From Loripinus fragilis (Eukaryota; Mollusca; Bivalvia; Lucinida; Lucinidae), in NCBI GenBank assembly GCA_964019695.1, contig OZ026517.1:52879672-52943671 (forward strand): a DNA stretch of 64,000 bases, written 5' to 3'. Shown piece after piece: positions 45,001-53,479 of the stretch (its first letter is position 1; each line of letters begins with the position of its first letter). The translations under genes were made by a program, and so were the position numbers. The notes beneath the pieces are model-generated. The model ran no database searches and was not told the DNA's origin. It worked only from the letters and a program-made list of their open reading frames with translations.

Positions 45001-48000
45001 AGAGATTTACATGCCATGATGTTCATTTAGCTGGACAAGGTTAATGACAGCTATATGCATCAATCATATTGATATGTGCAGCATAATGCTCCTTATTAAG
45101 TGCACACATATATGGAAACTCAGATCAGCCTGATGCCCTTCTGAAATGCCTCTAGGATCTGGTGCTTAGTAGTACACATTAATCATTCGACAAATTTGAA
45201 GATCCTCTACAAATGGCACAGGCTGTTCTGACTCTTCATGTTCTCCAGTCGTTCTCACGTTATCATGAAAAGCTTGATTTTAGGAAACTGCTGAATAAGC
45301 TATTCATGAAATAAAGCATGGCCAAACTAATCGGATGAAAACCTAAGCATGTGGGTTTATCAACTTCATGAATTGACATGTCAGGCTATATCAGACAAAT
45401 GGACCTCACCAAGAAGCAGTTCTGGTTTTGATTTGATTCTTTACGTCCTATCAAAAATCTTTCAGTTATGTAGGGACGGGTCCAACCAGTACTAAGCTAG
45501 GATTAATGTGTCTTGCTCAAGGACACAATGCAGTGACGCCAGTGAGGCTCGAACCTGCGACCCCTCAGTCTCCAGTCAAGCACTCTACCACTGATCCACT
45601 GCGCTCCCCAGCAGTTCTGGTGTAGTAATTATGACCCTTTGTATACTGGAAGCCCCTAAACAAGTACTGAAGCAAACAGTGAAGACCCTGATGAAATGCT
45701 GCAAAATGCGGCATTTCATCAAGATCTGCACTGTTTGCTAAGATGAAAACAATATTCTGGGCAGGGCTTCCATTAACTTTCAAATCCAGGAAGTCCAGAC
45801 TTCCTACCCTTGAAATTTGGAAGTCCCATTGAATTTTTTTGGAAGTCCCACTTTTTTTTTCTGTGATACCGTCGCGGTGTGGCGGATTGTCAAACTGGAT
45901 TTGAAAAATAAGATATATATTTTAGAGATCAGTCTTTGTTCCTTGCAAGATGGGTAGGGTAGGGTAGTGTTAGTTAGGTAGGGTAGGGTTAGGTAGGGTA
46001 GGGTAGGGTTGGGTAGGGTAGGGAATGGTAGGGTAGGGTAGAGTAGATAGATTTGTTTGGGAGGGTGTTTGTGTACCAATTTTTATTTTAAAAGCTTGTT
46101 CTTATTTGTGTAACAATTATTTTTTATAAGCTTGTACTTATACAGACTGAGATCATTCTTTGTTCCTTACAATGCATAGATGGGTAGGGTAGGGTTAGGT
46201 AGGGTAGAGTAAGGTAAGGTCAGGTAAGGTAGGGAAGGGAAGGGTAGGGTAGGGTAGATAGATAGATTTGTTTGGGAGAGTGTTTGTGTAGTAATTTTTA
46301 TTTTAAAAGCTTGTACTTATTTTGTGTAACAATTATTTTTATAAGCTTGTACTTGTACAGCGTAAAAATTGCAACAAAACAACATTCGTTTTTAATATGT
46401 TGTATGTTCGTTGGTGTAGTGCCTGTGTAGAAGGAGCGTTCAAGTACTAAATTATCGCATGCGCAGGATCTACACAATTAATTACGACGCAGACGTGTAG
46501 AGTTTATAAAAGTTATTTCACAAGCGTGCAAAGTGTCACGTCGGCACTTCAAACAAAATGGATAGTGATTGGGCTGTTGGCCGTTTCGCTTTATTGCTCA
46601 GGGACTGGACATCCGTCTCGCGGGAATGGTTTCTAAGGCCGTTGTCAAGATGTGTCGATGTAAAATTTCACACCTGTTGGATGACACGCTTTTATAATTA
46701 CCCTTCCGACTGAAGCCTACACGTGACACTGGCTGTCAATAAAACTCTCGAAATCAGTCAAGTGGGACGTCCTAGCGTGGTCAATAAACAAAATAAATGA
46801 GTTTCCAATACGAAGGCGGGACATAAATCACGTAATGTGGTAAATGTGGGCGGGATTTTTCTGCCGACAGGACGTCTCGATATCCATTTTCGGCCGTACT
46901 AAGGAATTTTCAGAAGTCCGCGGTACGTCTTTGATGTGTATTTCGGCGTACGCAGCCGATTTTTGGACGTAATATACGGCGTACGTCCGCCTAACGGAAG
47001 CCCTGTTCTGGGTATGAAATACATCTTAACCCTTTACCCCATATGCTATATTTAGAACATTGCATCTTTTCCTATAAATAATTCAAATTTTCAAATATTT
47101 TCCAAAAAGTAATTTTTACATTTCAATAGTTTTGAAAATGATATGGAAAATGGAACATTTGCTCCTCTGGAGCAAATGTTCCATTTTTCATAATACTTTA
47201 AAAAATCTTACATTTCAAAGGCACCCAGAGGCACTTGTGTTGAGTATAGGGTTAATATGGATATCTTTACCTGTGACCCCTTGATATGTACAATGATCCA
47301 TCCCAGGCTAATTGTATCAAACCAGATTGAAGATGTCATTAGTTTACAAAGGGTTAAAAATCTCACCAGACTGACCGGAAGAGTTGGGGATTGAACCACT
47401 TACCTTCTATAGATCCTATGCTATTCTGTGGTAGGTTCAACACTGTTAGATGTCTGATCTTGGCTAGACTGTTCACATGGATGAGACGGTTCCCTGCTAG
47501 TGATAGCTGAAATGATTAAAGTATAGCCTTGGATACCATAACCAAAATAGTACAGTAAAACCTGTCTTAAGCAGCCACTCAAAAATAGACAAAACAAGGA
47601 TCTTAATGACAAATGGTAGCTTACTGAAGGTCGAAAGTATTGCAGAATGCTCGGAGCATTCTGCAATACTTTTGACCTGCATTAAGTGACAATCGGTCTT
47701 GAAAACAAATTTTTGGTCTTCTTTTTGAGTGGCCGCTTAAGACAGGTTTTACTGTATAGTACTTCATTTACCATATTCAACTGATGTGCATTTAGAGATT
47801 CTATTTTGCTTTGGAAAAATTCACTTTTCATAACCTGCCAATATCTTTTGTCCAGAAATTGCATGCGTGGATCCAGAAAATTTTGTCAGAGGGGGTCCAA
47901 ATTTGACAACATTTTTGTTTTTTCAGTTGATGATTGGAGAGAGGATCCAAACATCACTATAAGAGGGCCAACATCAGCCTGCCAGCGAAACGCAATTTAA

Positions 48001-51000
48001 ATGGCGTTTCCCTGGCGTGCCGATGATGACCCAATATTGAATGCTGGCTTGGTGGCTTTGATATTTTTCAGGGAATCCGGACCTGTATTGCTAAGAACCC
48101 CTATATTTTTGTGATTTTTCAGGGAGGGGGGGGTCCTGACCCCCTGTTCCCCCCCCCCCCTCTGTATCCGTTCATGAATTGTCATCTGCTAAGTATGTCT
48201 GCTGCATTTATTCAAATGCATCTGAGAATATTTTTCCTATGGAAGCAAACACTATGAACTCTGACCAGACTGCTTCTGAGGGGTAAAGGGTTAAGCACAA
48301 AGTTCATGTCCAACAAAGTTCAGGCCCCGAGGCTATAAAACTTTTTTCATGCTCAATTCAAATGACACCTAATTTCAGCTGCTCATAAAACTTAAATACA
48401 AATAAAGAAGTTTCTTGCTTTAAGTCTCTCAGATGATGTAATTATCATGCTTATAAATGTTAAAATGCCAACAATTGTTGGCATTTAACATTTATGAGCA
48501 GGATAAATTTTGTGCATATTTATCATGCTAACAAATGTTAAAATGCCAACAATTGTTGACATTTTAACATTTATGAGCAGGATAAATTTCGTGCTAAGCT
48601 GAATTGAGCATAAAAAAGTTTTATAAACTCTGGACCAGTTCTTCATCACACTGGTCAATGTAAACGCACCGGTGGTTGCTACAACGAGCTGGTGGTTGCA
48701 TTTTTCAGCACAGGTGGTGGCGTAAAAGGTAAAAAAATCTATCCCTGTTGACTTTATGATTTATTTATCAACTTGCATTTATTTTATTTGTAGTGACACC
48801 TGGCACACAGACCACCGGTAACATTGCAGTTTATGGCTATGCCAAGCAATTGGTGATTATATTCATGGTTTGGACTGCAAATCCAACAAAGTTCTGGAGT
48901 TTTGCAGTGACGGGTGCTTTTTTCTAGCGTAACTGCCTAAATTGAGGGAGATCTGCATGTCTTAGCGCAGCTGTTGTCATATTCCCATGAAATAACATCC
49001 AAAAAACGATTGCTACTTTGTTGTTTTTTTCTTGGTAAACTAGCAAATGTTTTATTGAGGAATTTTATTACAATGCACTAGGAGCATTTTTTAAAGCATT
49101 GATACAACGCATTGATGGTTGCACAGAAGTCCTGTGGTTGCTGGTGCAGACTCACCACATCATTCGCTCTTCACATAAACGTTACAAAAATCGCCATTCC
49201 ATCCAGCACATGATATTTGGATATGGTGAAGAAGGCTCAGGCGAGCCTGTGCAAATGTGCAGACTCCCATGAGCCTTTGCTGCCAGCACAAGAGATCTTG
49301 ATATTTAATACATTGTCCAGTGACTTTGCCTGCGCAAATGTGCAGACTCACCAGAGTAATCGCTGCTGGCATGAATAGCACACAAATCGCCATTTAAGGC
49401 AGCACAAGAAATTTTGTACAGTGACAAAGGCTAAGGTAAGCCTGTGCAAATGTGCAGACTGGCCAGATCCTTCGCTGCTCGCACAAAATGGCATTCAATC
49501 GCCATTTGAGTCACCACATGAGAATCTTGAACTGTGACGAAGGCTCAGACTAGACCAAGCAAATGTTCAGACTCGCCAAAGCCATCGCTGTTTGCATGAA
49601 TGACACCCAAAATAGTAAGTGAGTATCACAATCACAAACTGCAGAAAAACCCATGGCACTGAGAGGAATAGCCACACAACAATCACGAGACACCAGGAAG
49701 ACAAACTAAGCAAAGCAGCCAGCTCTCTCTCTCTTCCCCATCAAGATGATTGCAAGACAAAAATGGACATAAAGTAACAAAATATAGAACAATTACAGAA
49801 TCCTGTAATGGGAGTAACAATCAACAACAAATCAACAACAACAGAATCGCCGCCTTAGAACAGACAGCAGCCTATATCTCTGGGGTGCTAAAATTGCATT
49901 TTACTGGTACCAAATCTTCGCCCTAGATTCTGCTGTTGTTGAAGCACAAAAATTTGAAGCTCGCATGGAGGCTTCTTTACTATTGTAATGTATCATAACG
50001 GACAAACAATCTCATTAAATTAAAAGTTTGTTGGCCAATCTGAAAAATAGGCGGAAACACTCTCAAAGTGCGAACAGGGCTAGCTCTGGAGCGTCTCTGG
50101 TGAGGCTACACATTTGCAGGGCACGCTTGAGCCTTCATCAGTGTACAAAAACCACAAACTCTGTGCCTATTGACTGTACGATTTCTTTATAAACTTGCAT
50201 TTATTTTACTTTTGATGACCCAATGCGCACAAACAGTCAGTAATATTGCAATTTATGGCTCTGCCATGCAATTGGCATTTTTAATTCATGGTTTGACCCC
50301 AAATCCGACTCAGTTGTGGAGTTTGACAGTGACAGGTGCTTTTTTCTATTCTGACTGCCTAACTTCAGGAAAATTCTGCATGTCTAAGCACAGCTGTAGC
50401 TATGTTATCATAGTCCCATGAAATAACATCCAAAAACGAATACTACTTTCTATTTTTCCTATGCAGAGAAGGCTCTGGCGAGTCTGTACATTTGCACAGG
50501 CTCACCTGAGTCTTCGTCCTGGTACTGAAATATCATGTGCTGGCTCAAATAACGATTTATGAACCGTTTATAAGAACAGTAAATGCTGTGGTGAGGCTGC
50601 ACCAGCAATCTTGGCACATCTAGGCAACCATCAGTGCGTTGTATCAATGCTTAAAAAAATGCTCCCAGTGCGTTGCAATAAAATTCCTCAATAAAACGTT
50701 AGCTAGTTTACCAAGAAATAAGATACAAAGTGGTTATCGTTTTTTGGATGTTATTAACATGTAAATATGATAATAGCTGTGCTTAGACATGCATATTCCC
50801 TTCAATTTAGGCAGATACACTAGAAAAAAGCACCTGTCACTGCAAAACTCCAGAACTTTGTTGGATTTGCAGTCCAAACCATGAATTAAATCACCAATTG
50901 CTTGGCATAGCCATAAACTGCAATGTTACCAGTGGTCTGTGCCCCAGGTGTCATCACAAATAAAATAAATGCAAGTTTATAAGTAAATCATAAAGTCAAC

Positions 51001-53032
51001 AGGTATAGATTTTTTTACCTTTTACGCCACCACCTGTGCTGAAAAATGCAACCACCAGCTCGTTGTAGCAACCACCGGTGCGTTTACATTGACCAATGTG
51101 TTCATGATTATTTTTGACCACTTGGAATGAAAAGGTTGAAATAGAGTGTCCACTTATTGGAGCATGTGTGGTGAAATGGTACAGTAGTCATGGTAATTCT
51201 CTCAGAAACTCAGGGGGAGCAACTCTACTGAGTATACAGTAACAATGTACAAATTATATTATTCAGGCCCCCAGATAAGAGTGCGTAACTGAAAATTATT
51301 TTCTTATTTCCCAACCGAAACATATGTTGTGGGTACTCAAAAGAACCATCTCAATGAGATGGTTCTTTTGAGCACCCAAAACACATGTTTAAACTGATGA
51401 AAAAGAAAATAATCGCAATTTTACGCTGAAAATTTTTTGCTTAACTGGCCCTATGATTATTCACATCCCTCATCTCCCAATATGTAGATCAACAAAAGAT
51501 TAATTTATGCCCAAGCACAAACATCAAATAAATCAGGGGATTACAATTTAGCAAAGAAATTAAAGTGAATTACTTTGGAATGGTCAAGTTTGGTCAAATC
51601 TTATAAATAGTAGATACCGCATACAGGCCTCAGAGAAAACTTCTGTTTAACCACATGGCAGGTCTGCATGACTTTGCATTTCAAGATTTAGTAAATTAGA
51701 ACAAATTTTATGGTAATATATCATCTTCATTTTTCCCTTTTGCATTTAGAATGGCCCAAAATCTTTACACTCTCTTTACTGGATACAGTACTATTAATAA
51801 TACCTGTAGCAATGGAATGTACAGGATTATTTCAATTTACTGTTCAAAGTTTGAAATTGAATATAAAATTTAAAAGTTTAATCTAAAGTAACAACAATAA
51901 AGATCACTTCAGTATACAATTTAAGTATATTTACATCAAAGCTAAAACTGCTACTTAAATCTTGTCTGTGTTTGCATTTTCAAAAAACATCAAACAAAAA
52001 TTTGCTGATTCAGTTAATCTTGTTATACACCATTTCTGTTATCCTGTACTCAACCTAATAAGCACAACATAGGCCAGATTTTTTTATTAGTTGATTTACG
52101 GGATTTTTTTTCAGATTTAGGGTCTGGTGGACGGGGAAAAAACCCTCTTGTTTGTCAGAATCATAGAAGATCTTACATGAGTGCTGAATGTTTTATTGAT
52201 TTTATTAAACGAGCTGAGGAAAATAGATAAAATGCGAGGCTTGTCAAGCATTTTATCTCTTTTTCGCAACAAGTTTAATAAATTCAATAATACAGGAGCA
52301 CGAATGTTAGATTCTATTTATCACATGACATTAAAAATAATTAACAGTTGCATTTTTGGTGTAAAAAAACATCAAGATTTTCCCTTATTTTACGCTACAT
52401 TATAATGGACGTCATTACATTTCCCGAAAATCTGTAAACCACTAGTGTTTTATTGATTTTATTGCATGGTGTTATATCACTCCCAGACACGACGTCATGT
52501 GATAAAATCCTTTATGTCCCAGTCAATATTATTTCAGTCATGTCAGGACGGATCTTCCTGGGTTGAACCAGTACTAAGCAGGAATTATTGTGTCTTGCTA
52601 AATGTCACAACACAGTGCCAAACCCGCAACCCTTCAATCTCTAGCCAAGCACTCTACCACTCAGCCAATGCTCTCCCTAGCACAACATAAGATAAGTTGT
52701 GCATAAAATTGTAAAACTTTGAGGGAAAAATTGTGAGGTTAACATTTGTTTTTGGTGCTCAAAAGAACCATCTCATTGAGACTATTCTTTTGAGCACACA
52801 CAACATATGTTTTGGCCGATAATGCAGCCCTCCTTTATACATGTAACTTTTGATTTATTTTTTAACTTGGTCAGGGGTTAACTGACCTGTCTGAGATTTT
52901 GGCACTGTTCTAGGTTCTCAATACGACTGATACTGTTTCTATCCGCTATAATCGTGACTGGGGTGGTGTTTGGAGGAATCTCTAGTTTGGTCAAACACTG
53001 GTCTGATAAGTCTATAAGACTGCCATCCGGAT
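32892..53032 (-). CDS. CEP97: CEP97 gene, eight recognised coding exons
   Basis: Joining 53032-52887, 47506-47404, 43562-43507, 41835-41734, 36872-36759, 34348-34266, 33930-33847 and 33006-32892 gives one open frame of about 267 residues, with every junction in matching phase and every intron GT-AG. The product has six or so leucine-rich repeats (LxxLxLxxNxI), then the capping segment [20 protein letters not shown] and [11 protein letters not shown] recognise this combination from vertebrate CEP97, which sits at centriole distal ends with CP110 and holds back cilium growth. The N-terminal residues before [12 protein letters not shown] and the C-terminal IQ/CP110-binding part are not found here. 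The gene is broken up by introns of 0.3-5.4 kb full of transposons. The assignment is from memory of the family, not a search. Confidence 0.9.
33507..33840 (+). mobile_element. SINE-1 at a CEP97 splice donor
   Basis: 334 bp with tRNA-like head (GCAGCTTAGCGAAGTCTGTA), body TCAAGAAGGGTTGTTGTCAG and an (AATC)n tail. Flanked by the 13-bp duplication ACTTACATTTCTT (33494-33506, 33841-33853), which spans the exon 7 / intron junction on the minus strand. Confidence 0.92.
33847..33930 (-). CDS. CEP97: CEP97 exon 7 (LRR cap)
   Basis: The acceptor is CCAAGATATCAG before TGGATTTGAC (the earlier AG would bring a stop). 84 bp; reads [20 protein letters not shown] then YMVTEKE. The donor GTAAGT at 33846-33841 lies inside a 13-bp SINE target duplication, so the SINE starts directly after the sixth intron base. 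Confidence 0.93.
34266..34348 (-). CDS. CEP97: CEP97 exon 6 (last LRR)
   Basis: Acceptor ATCCTTTCAG, 83 bp, donor GTATCC. Reads [20 protein letters not shown] then VLMTATD, ending two bases into a Leu codon. Confidence 0.93.
34440..36038. mobile_element. 1.6-kb element with ATACCCCCCGCA ends and inner tandem array
   Basis: Left end ATACCCCCCGCA (34440-34451) and right ends TGCGGGGGGTATAAAA and TGTGGGGGGTATAATTA are inverted. A GACGGACAGACG-type stretch lies near the right end. The interior is mostly the ~190-bp array. It resembles a non-autonomous TIR or Helitron-like element; class uncertain. Located in the CEP97 intron between exons 5 and 6. Confidence 0.6.
34541..35757. repeat. ~190-bp tandem repeat, seven units
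   Basis: CCTTCATGCATATGTTCAAT (or close variants) at 34544, 34733, 34923, 35113, 35293, 35458 and 35649. Periods are 189, 190, 190, 180, 165 and 191. Two units carry the same variant GGCCTGTGTATGGCCTATAA-type deletion, so copies have been exchanged. Confidence 0.92.
36060..36105 (-). mobile_element. SINE-2 head fragment
   Basis: AAGCACTCTACCACTGAGCC is the complement of the SINE-2 A-box region. The rest of the SINE is missing. Confidence 0.55.
36130..36755. other. Intron sequence, no feature recognised
   Basis: Lies between the 1.6-kb element and CEP97 exon 5; no repeat recognised. Confidence 0.45.
36759..36872 (-). CDS. CEP97: CEP97 exon 5 (LRR)
   Basis: Acceptor ATTTTTCTTCAG, 114 bp, donor GTAATG. 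Reads [20 protein letters not shown] then [18 protein letters not shown], phase 0-0. The TLLLHGN and ILSLAEN boxes are strong family markers. Confidence 0.95.
37050..37283. mobile_element. MITE, TGCTCAACTC family
   Basis: TTTTTTCATGCTCAACTCAA at the left and GCTGAGTTGAGCATGAAAAA at the right; inner ATGCCAACAACTGTTGGCAT. Confidence 0.8.
37555..37855. repeat. Repeat, GGATCCAGAGGGGG family
   Basis: TATAGAAATTAGCATTTGGA, repeated GTTGGACCCCC, TTCTGGCCGTCGGGCCTGGA and CTGGATCCCCGCATG match the copy at 22938-23228. Confidence 0.65.
38230..38456. mobile_element. TTAA-type MITE, GATCTGGGTCC core
   Basis: TTAACTCTTTGCATGCAGGG at the left; GATCCAGATCAGGACCGACA meets CTGATCTGGGTCC; right end GCTAGCAGGCAATGAGTTA. 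Confidence 0.65.
38848..39008. repeat. Hairpin element, TTGCTATCAAACAT arms
   Basis: TTGCTATCAAACATATTTTT and AATCATGTTTGATCCCTTGATAGCAA-like right arm; second pair ACATCTGCTAGACCCTCGG / CCATCGGTGCCCAGCAGATG. Confidence 0.65.
39310..39470. mobile_element. MITE, TGGGTGCTCAAAAG family
   Basis: GGATGCTCAAAAGAACCGTC meets GACAGTTCTTTTGAGTACCC; right arm ACATATGTTTTGGTTGAGAA and GTTACGCACTCTT. A partial second copy (GGATGCTCAAAAGAAC / GGTTCTTTTGCATG) lies at 39575-39620. Confidence 0.75.
39727..39927. mobile_element. TTAA-type MITE, GTCGGGCCTGATC core
   Basis: GATTGGATCCAGATCAGGCC meets TTTTGTCGGGCCTGATCTGG; ends TTTGCCTACTTGGG and GTACGTAGGCAAAGAGT. Confidence 0.7.
40150..40265. mobile_element. 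MITE, short TGGGTGCTC relative
   Basis: ACATAATATGTTGTGGATAC and TTGTGGTGCTCATTAGAAGC-type arms: CATTAGAAGCATCTCAATGA meets GACGCTTCTAATGAGC. Confidence 0.65.
40511..40745. mobile_element. TTAA-flanked MITE, GCGCCA ends
   Basis: TTAA at 40507-40510 and 40746-40749; ends CCCTGAAAGCGCCA and TTGGCGCATTAAGGG; core GGACCCAGAACAGACTGCTC meeting GAGCAGTCTGATCTGGGTCC. Confidence 0.8.
40797..41023. mobile_element. TTAA-type MITE
   Basis: Right flank TTAA at 41024-41027; contains CTGCTCTCTCATCTGCTTAT and the GATCAGACTGTTGCC / GAACAGTCTGATTT core. Related to 13811-14033. Confidence 0.6.
41086..41326. mobile_element. MITE, GAGTCGCGACAT family
   Basis: GATGAGTCGTGACATGTGAT at the left and AATATCATGTCGCGACTCAT at the right; core GATCAGACTGCGCATATGGG meeting CAGTCTGATC. 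Confidence 0.75.
41390..41520. mobile_element. MITE, TGGGTGCTCAAAAG family
   Basis: GATGCTCAAAAGAGCAGTCT meets GGGTTCTTTTGAGCACCC; then ACATATGCTTTGGTTGAG. Confidence 0.7.
41734..41835 (-). CDS. CEP97: CEP97 exon 4 (LRR)
   Basis: Acceptor TTGTTTCTTTTCAG, 102 bp, donor GTAGTG. Reads [20 protein letters not shown] then [14 protein letters not shown], phase 0-0. Confidence 0.93.
41872..42063. mobile_element. TTAA-type MITE, GATC core
   Basis: Begins TACTAGGTAATTTTTCATGC and ends CACTAGCAATGAGAGTTAA, with GATCAAGATCAGATCAGGC / GATCTGGGTTC. Confidence 0.6.
42162..42367. mobile_element. TTAA-flanked MITE, GCGCCA subfamily
   Basis: TTAA at 42158-42161 and 42368-42371; core ATGAGAATTGTCTGCTGGCA meeting GACAATTCTCAT. 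Close relative of 590-805. Confidence 0.8.
42372..42540. mobile_element. TTAA-type MITE, GATC core, reversed
   Basis: TTACCCGCTAGTGTCATCTG at the left, ATCAAGTAGGCAAATAGTAA at the right. Abuts the previous element at one TTAA. Confidence 0.6.
42553..42767. mobile_element. TTAA-type MITE, GATC core, degenerate
   Basis: GGGTAATTTTGCACGTTTTT at the left and CATCAGCAGAGAACCAGTTAA at its right end (21 bp shared shape, imperfect); GTTGGGCCTGATCTGGGTCC core. Confidence 0.55.
42890..43078 (-). mobile_element. SINE-2, host subtype
   Basis: Tail side TTGATTCTTTACGTCCCAGT then AACAGTTTTTCAGTTTTGTC and GGTCTTCCTGGTTTGAACC; head side CACTGAGCCACTGCGCTCCC. It carries the two sites hit by SINE-2 elsewhere, here uninterrupted. 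Confidence 0.85.
43195..43425. mobile_element. MITE, TGCTCAACTC family
   Basis: AGGTTATAAACTTTTTTGCT at the left; inner palindrome AATGCCAACAATTGTTGGCATT-type; GCTGAGTTGAGTATGAAAAA at the right. Confidence 0.78.
43507..43562 (-). CDS. CEP97: CEP97 exon 3 (LRR)
   Basis: Acceptor TTTTTCAG, 56 bp, donor GTATAG. Reads (G)[18 protein letters not shown], a full LRR unit. Continues in phase 0. Confidence 0.92.
43565..44160. other. Intron sequence, no feature recognised
   Basis: Upstream side of CEP97 exon 3; no repeat recognised. Confidence 0.4.
44169..44409. mobile_element. TTAACCC MITE, GATGAAATGC core
   Basis: TTAACCCATTGTATAC at the left and GAATACAATGGGTAA at the right; core GATGAAATGCAACATTATGC meeting GCATTTCATC. 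Confidence 0.75.
44412..45410. other. Intron sequence, no feature recognised
   Basis: No bounded repeats or exons seen; short GATCAG-type phrases near 44890 and 45120 are scraps of the MITE cores. Confidence 0.4.
45426..45609 (-). mobile_element. SINE-2 with 11-bp duplication
   Basis: 184 bp, minus orientation, between AGCAGTTCTGG at 45415-45425 and 45610-45620. Head GGGGAGCGCAGTGGATCAGT; tail GGACGTAAAGAATCAAATCA (complement of the plus strand). Confidence 0.92.
45762..47005. mobile_element. 1.24-kb hAT-like non-autonomous element
   Basis: Ends CAGGGCTTCCATTA and TAACGGAAGCCCTG, flanked by TTCTGGG at 45755-45761 and 47006-47012. Subterminal GGAAGTCC repeats at the left answer GGACGTC/GTACGTC repeats at the right. 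It contains the TAGGG arrays. The right half (46380-47005) is relatively CpG-rich. No transposase. Confidence 0.78.
45950..46262. repeat. Telomere-like (TAGGG)n in a duplicated block
   Basis: GTAGGGTAGGGTTAGGTAGG runs at 45950-46045 and 46183-46258. Both are followed by AGATAGATTTGTTTGGGAG and TTTTATTTTAAAAGCTTGT, so a ~230-bp block (about 45925-46150 and 46150-46370) is tandemly duplicated. Confidence 0.85.
47030..47251. mobile_element. TTAA-flanked MITE, GAGCAAATG core
   Basis: TTAA at 47026-47029 and 47252-47255. Core GGAACATTTGCTCCTCTGGA then GCAAATGTTCC. Inserted in the 45630-47353 MITE. Confidence 0.8.
47404..47506 (-). CDS. CEP97: CEP97 exon 2 (LRR)
   Basis: Acceptor TTTAATCATTTCAG, 103 bp, donor GTAAGT. 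Reads [20 protein letters not shown] then [14 protein letters not shown]; ends one base into a Gly codon completed by the next exon. Confidence 0.93.
47553..47754. mobile_element. pogo/Tigger-like MITE, TA-flanked
   Basis: CAGTAAAACCTGTCTTAAGC and its complement at the ends; core TTGCAGAATGCTCGGAGCAT then TCTGCAA. It lies 46 bp upstream of CEP97 exon 2 in the transcript direction, inside the intron. Confidence 0.85.
47867..48175. repeat. Repeat, GGATCCAGAGGGGG family
   Basis: ATGCGTGGATCCAGAAAATT at the left and CTCTGTATCCGTTCATGA at the right; contains the GGGCCAACATCAGCCTGCC / GGCGTGCCGATGATGACCC palindrome at 47968-48032. Confidence 0.65.
48325..48630. mobile_element. MITE, TGCTCAACTC family, internally duplicated
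   Basis: The segment with AAAATGCCAACAATTGTTGG and ATTTATGAGCAGGATAAATT occurs twice (48460-48512, 48537-48590). Ends as in the other copies. Confidence 0.78.
48647..51100. mobile_element. 2.45-kb foldback element with ~515-bp inverted arms
   Basis: Left arm 48647-49160 and right arm 50585-51100 are inverted copies with scattered differences. The tips are CACACTGGTCAATGTAAACG and its complement (ending CATTGACCAATGTG). Flanked by the 5-bp duplication TTCAT (48642-48646, 51101-51105). A third copy of the arm's middle lies in direct orientation at ~50155-50450. The rest of the centre is GAAGGCTCAGGCGAGCCTG-type repeats. No transposase. Sits in the CEP97 intron between exons 1 and 2. Confidence 0.92.
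49205..49600. repeat. ~120-bp repeats with GGCTCAGGCGAGCC hairpins
   Basis: About four units built on GTGCAAATGTGCAGACTC and CCTTCGCTGCTCGCAC-type phrases, in the centre of the foldback element. Confidence 0.7.
51280..51440. mobile_element. MITE, TGGGTGCTCAAAAG family
   Basis: GAGTGCGTAACTGAAAATTA and CAACCGAAACATATGTTGTG at the left; ACTCAAAAGAACCATCTCAA meets GATGGTTCTTTTGAGC. Confidence 0.78.
51450..52485. other. Intron sequence, no feature recognised
   Basis: AT-rich; no exon or repeat recognised. A 74-codon plus frame at 52181-52405 has no motif. Confidence 0.45.
52495..52680 (-). mobile_element. SINE-2, degenerate
   Basis: CTTTATGTCCCAGTCAATAT, GGTTGAACCAGTACTAAGCA and CACTCTACCACTCAGCCAAT mark tail, body and head. 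Confidence 0.8.
52725..52825. mobile_element. MITE, TGGGTGCTCAAAAG family, partial
   Basis: TGGTGCTCAAAAGAACCATC meets GACTATTCTTTTGAGCAC; then ACATATGTTTTGG. Confidence 0.7.
52887..53032 (-). CDS. CEP97: CEP97 exon 1 of those recognised (LRR start)
   Basis: Acceptor ATTTTCAG, 146 bp, donor GTCAGT. It begins with two bases finishing a codon, then [20 protein letters not shown] and [20 protein letters not shown] coding exon must precede it (incoming phase 1), but none with a convincing ATG and donor was found between here and 64 kb. Confidence 0.88.
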
Positions 53033-53479
53033 CTGAAAATAAAAAATATGCAAATGCTGTATTTTACCTAATGAGTGCACTGTGTACAAACCTTTTTTAA
53101 AATTCTTTTCTCTCTTCTGAAAACAGTGTAGATCCTGATCAGCTGGCTTCTGATGAAGCTAGCTGATCAGGATCCACACTGCTTTTCATCCACACAAGGA
53201 ATCCATATCAATTATGAATTTAAATAACTGTGATTGGCTGTGAATCAGAAGTTTATATACTGTAAAAACAGGAGGCGGGACAGGGGCTCAAGTGAGCCCC
53301 CACTGAATCTGCCACTATATTATGCAAAATTTAGACACATTAAAATATAAAATTTTGATGATTTTCTTCTATGGATATGCTGAAGATTTCCCTATAAGAA
53401 ACCAGAAGGGGTCAAATTTTAAAACATGTGAATCAAGCAAACTTTCTATCTCTATGGTTGGAGAGATACAAATATTAAT

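Larger units (their letters stand above)
45630..47353. mobile_element. GATGAAATGC-core MITE split by two later elements
   Basis: Pieces 45630-45761, 47006-47029 and 47252-47353 together match the family: CCCTTTGTATACTGGAAGCC, GATGAAATGCTGCAAAATGC, then CCTGTGACCCCTTGATATG and TTAGTTTACAAAGGG before TTAA (47354-47357). Confidence 0.7.

Noticed and set aside
50170..50421. 83-codon plus-strand frame with a hydrophobic start
   Set aside because: It lies in the third copy of the foldback arm; the same sequence in the other two arms is full of stops.
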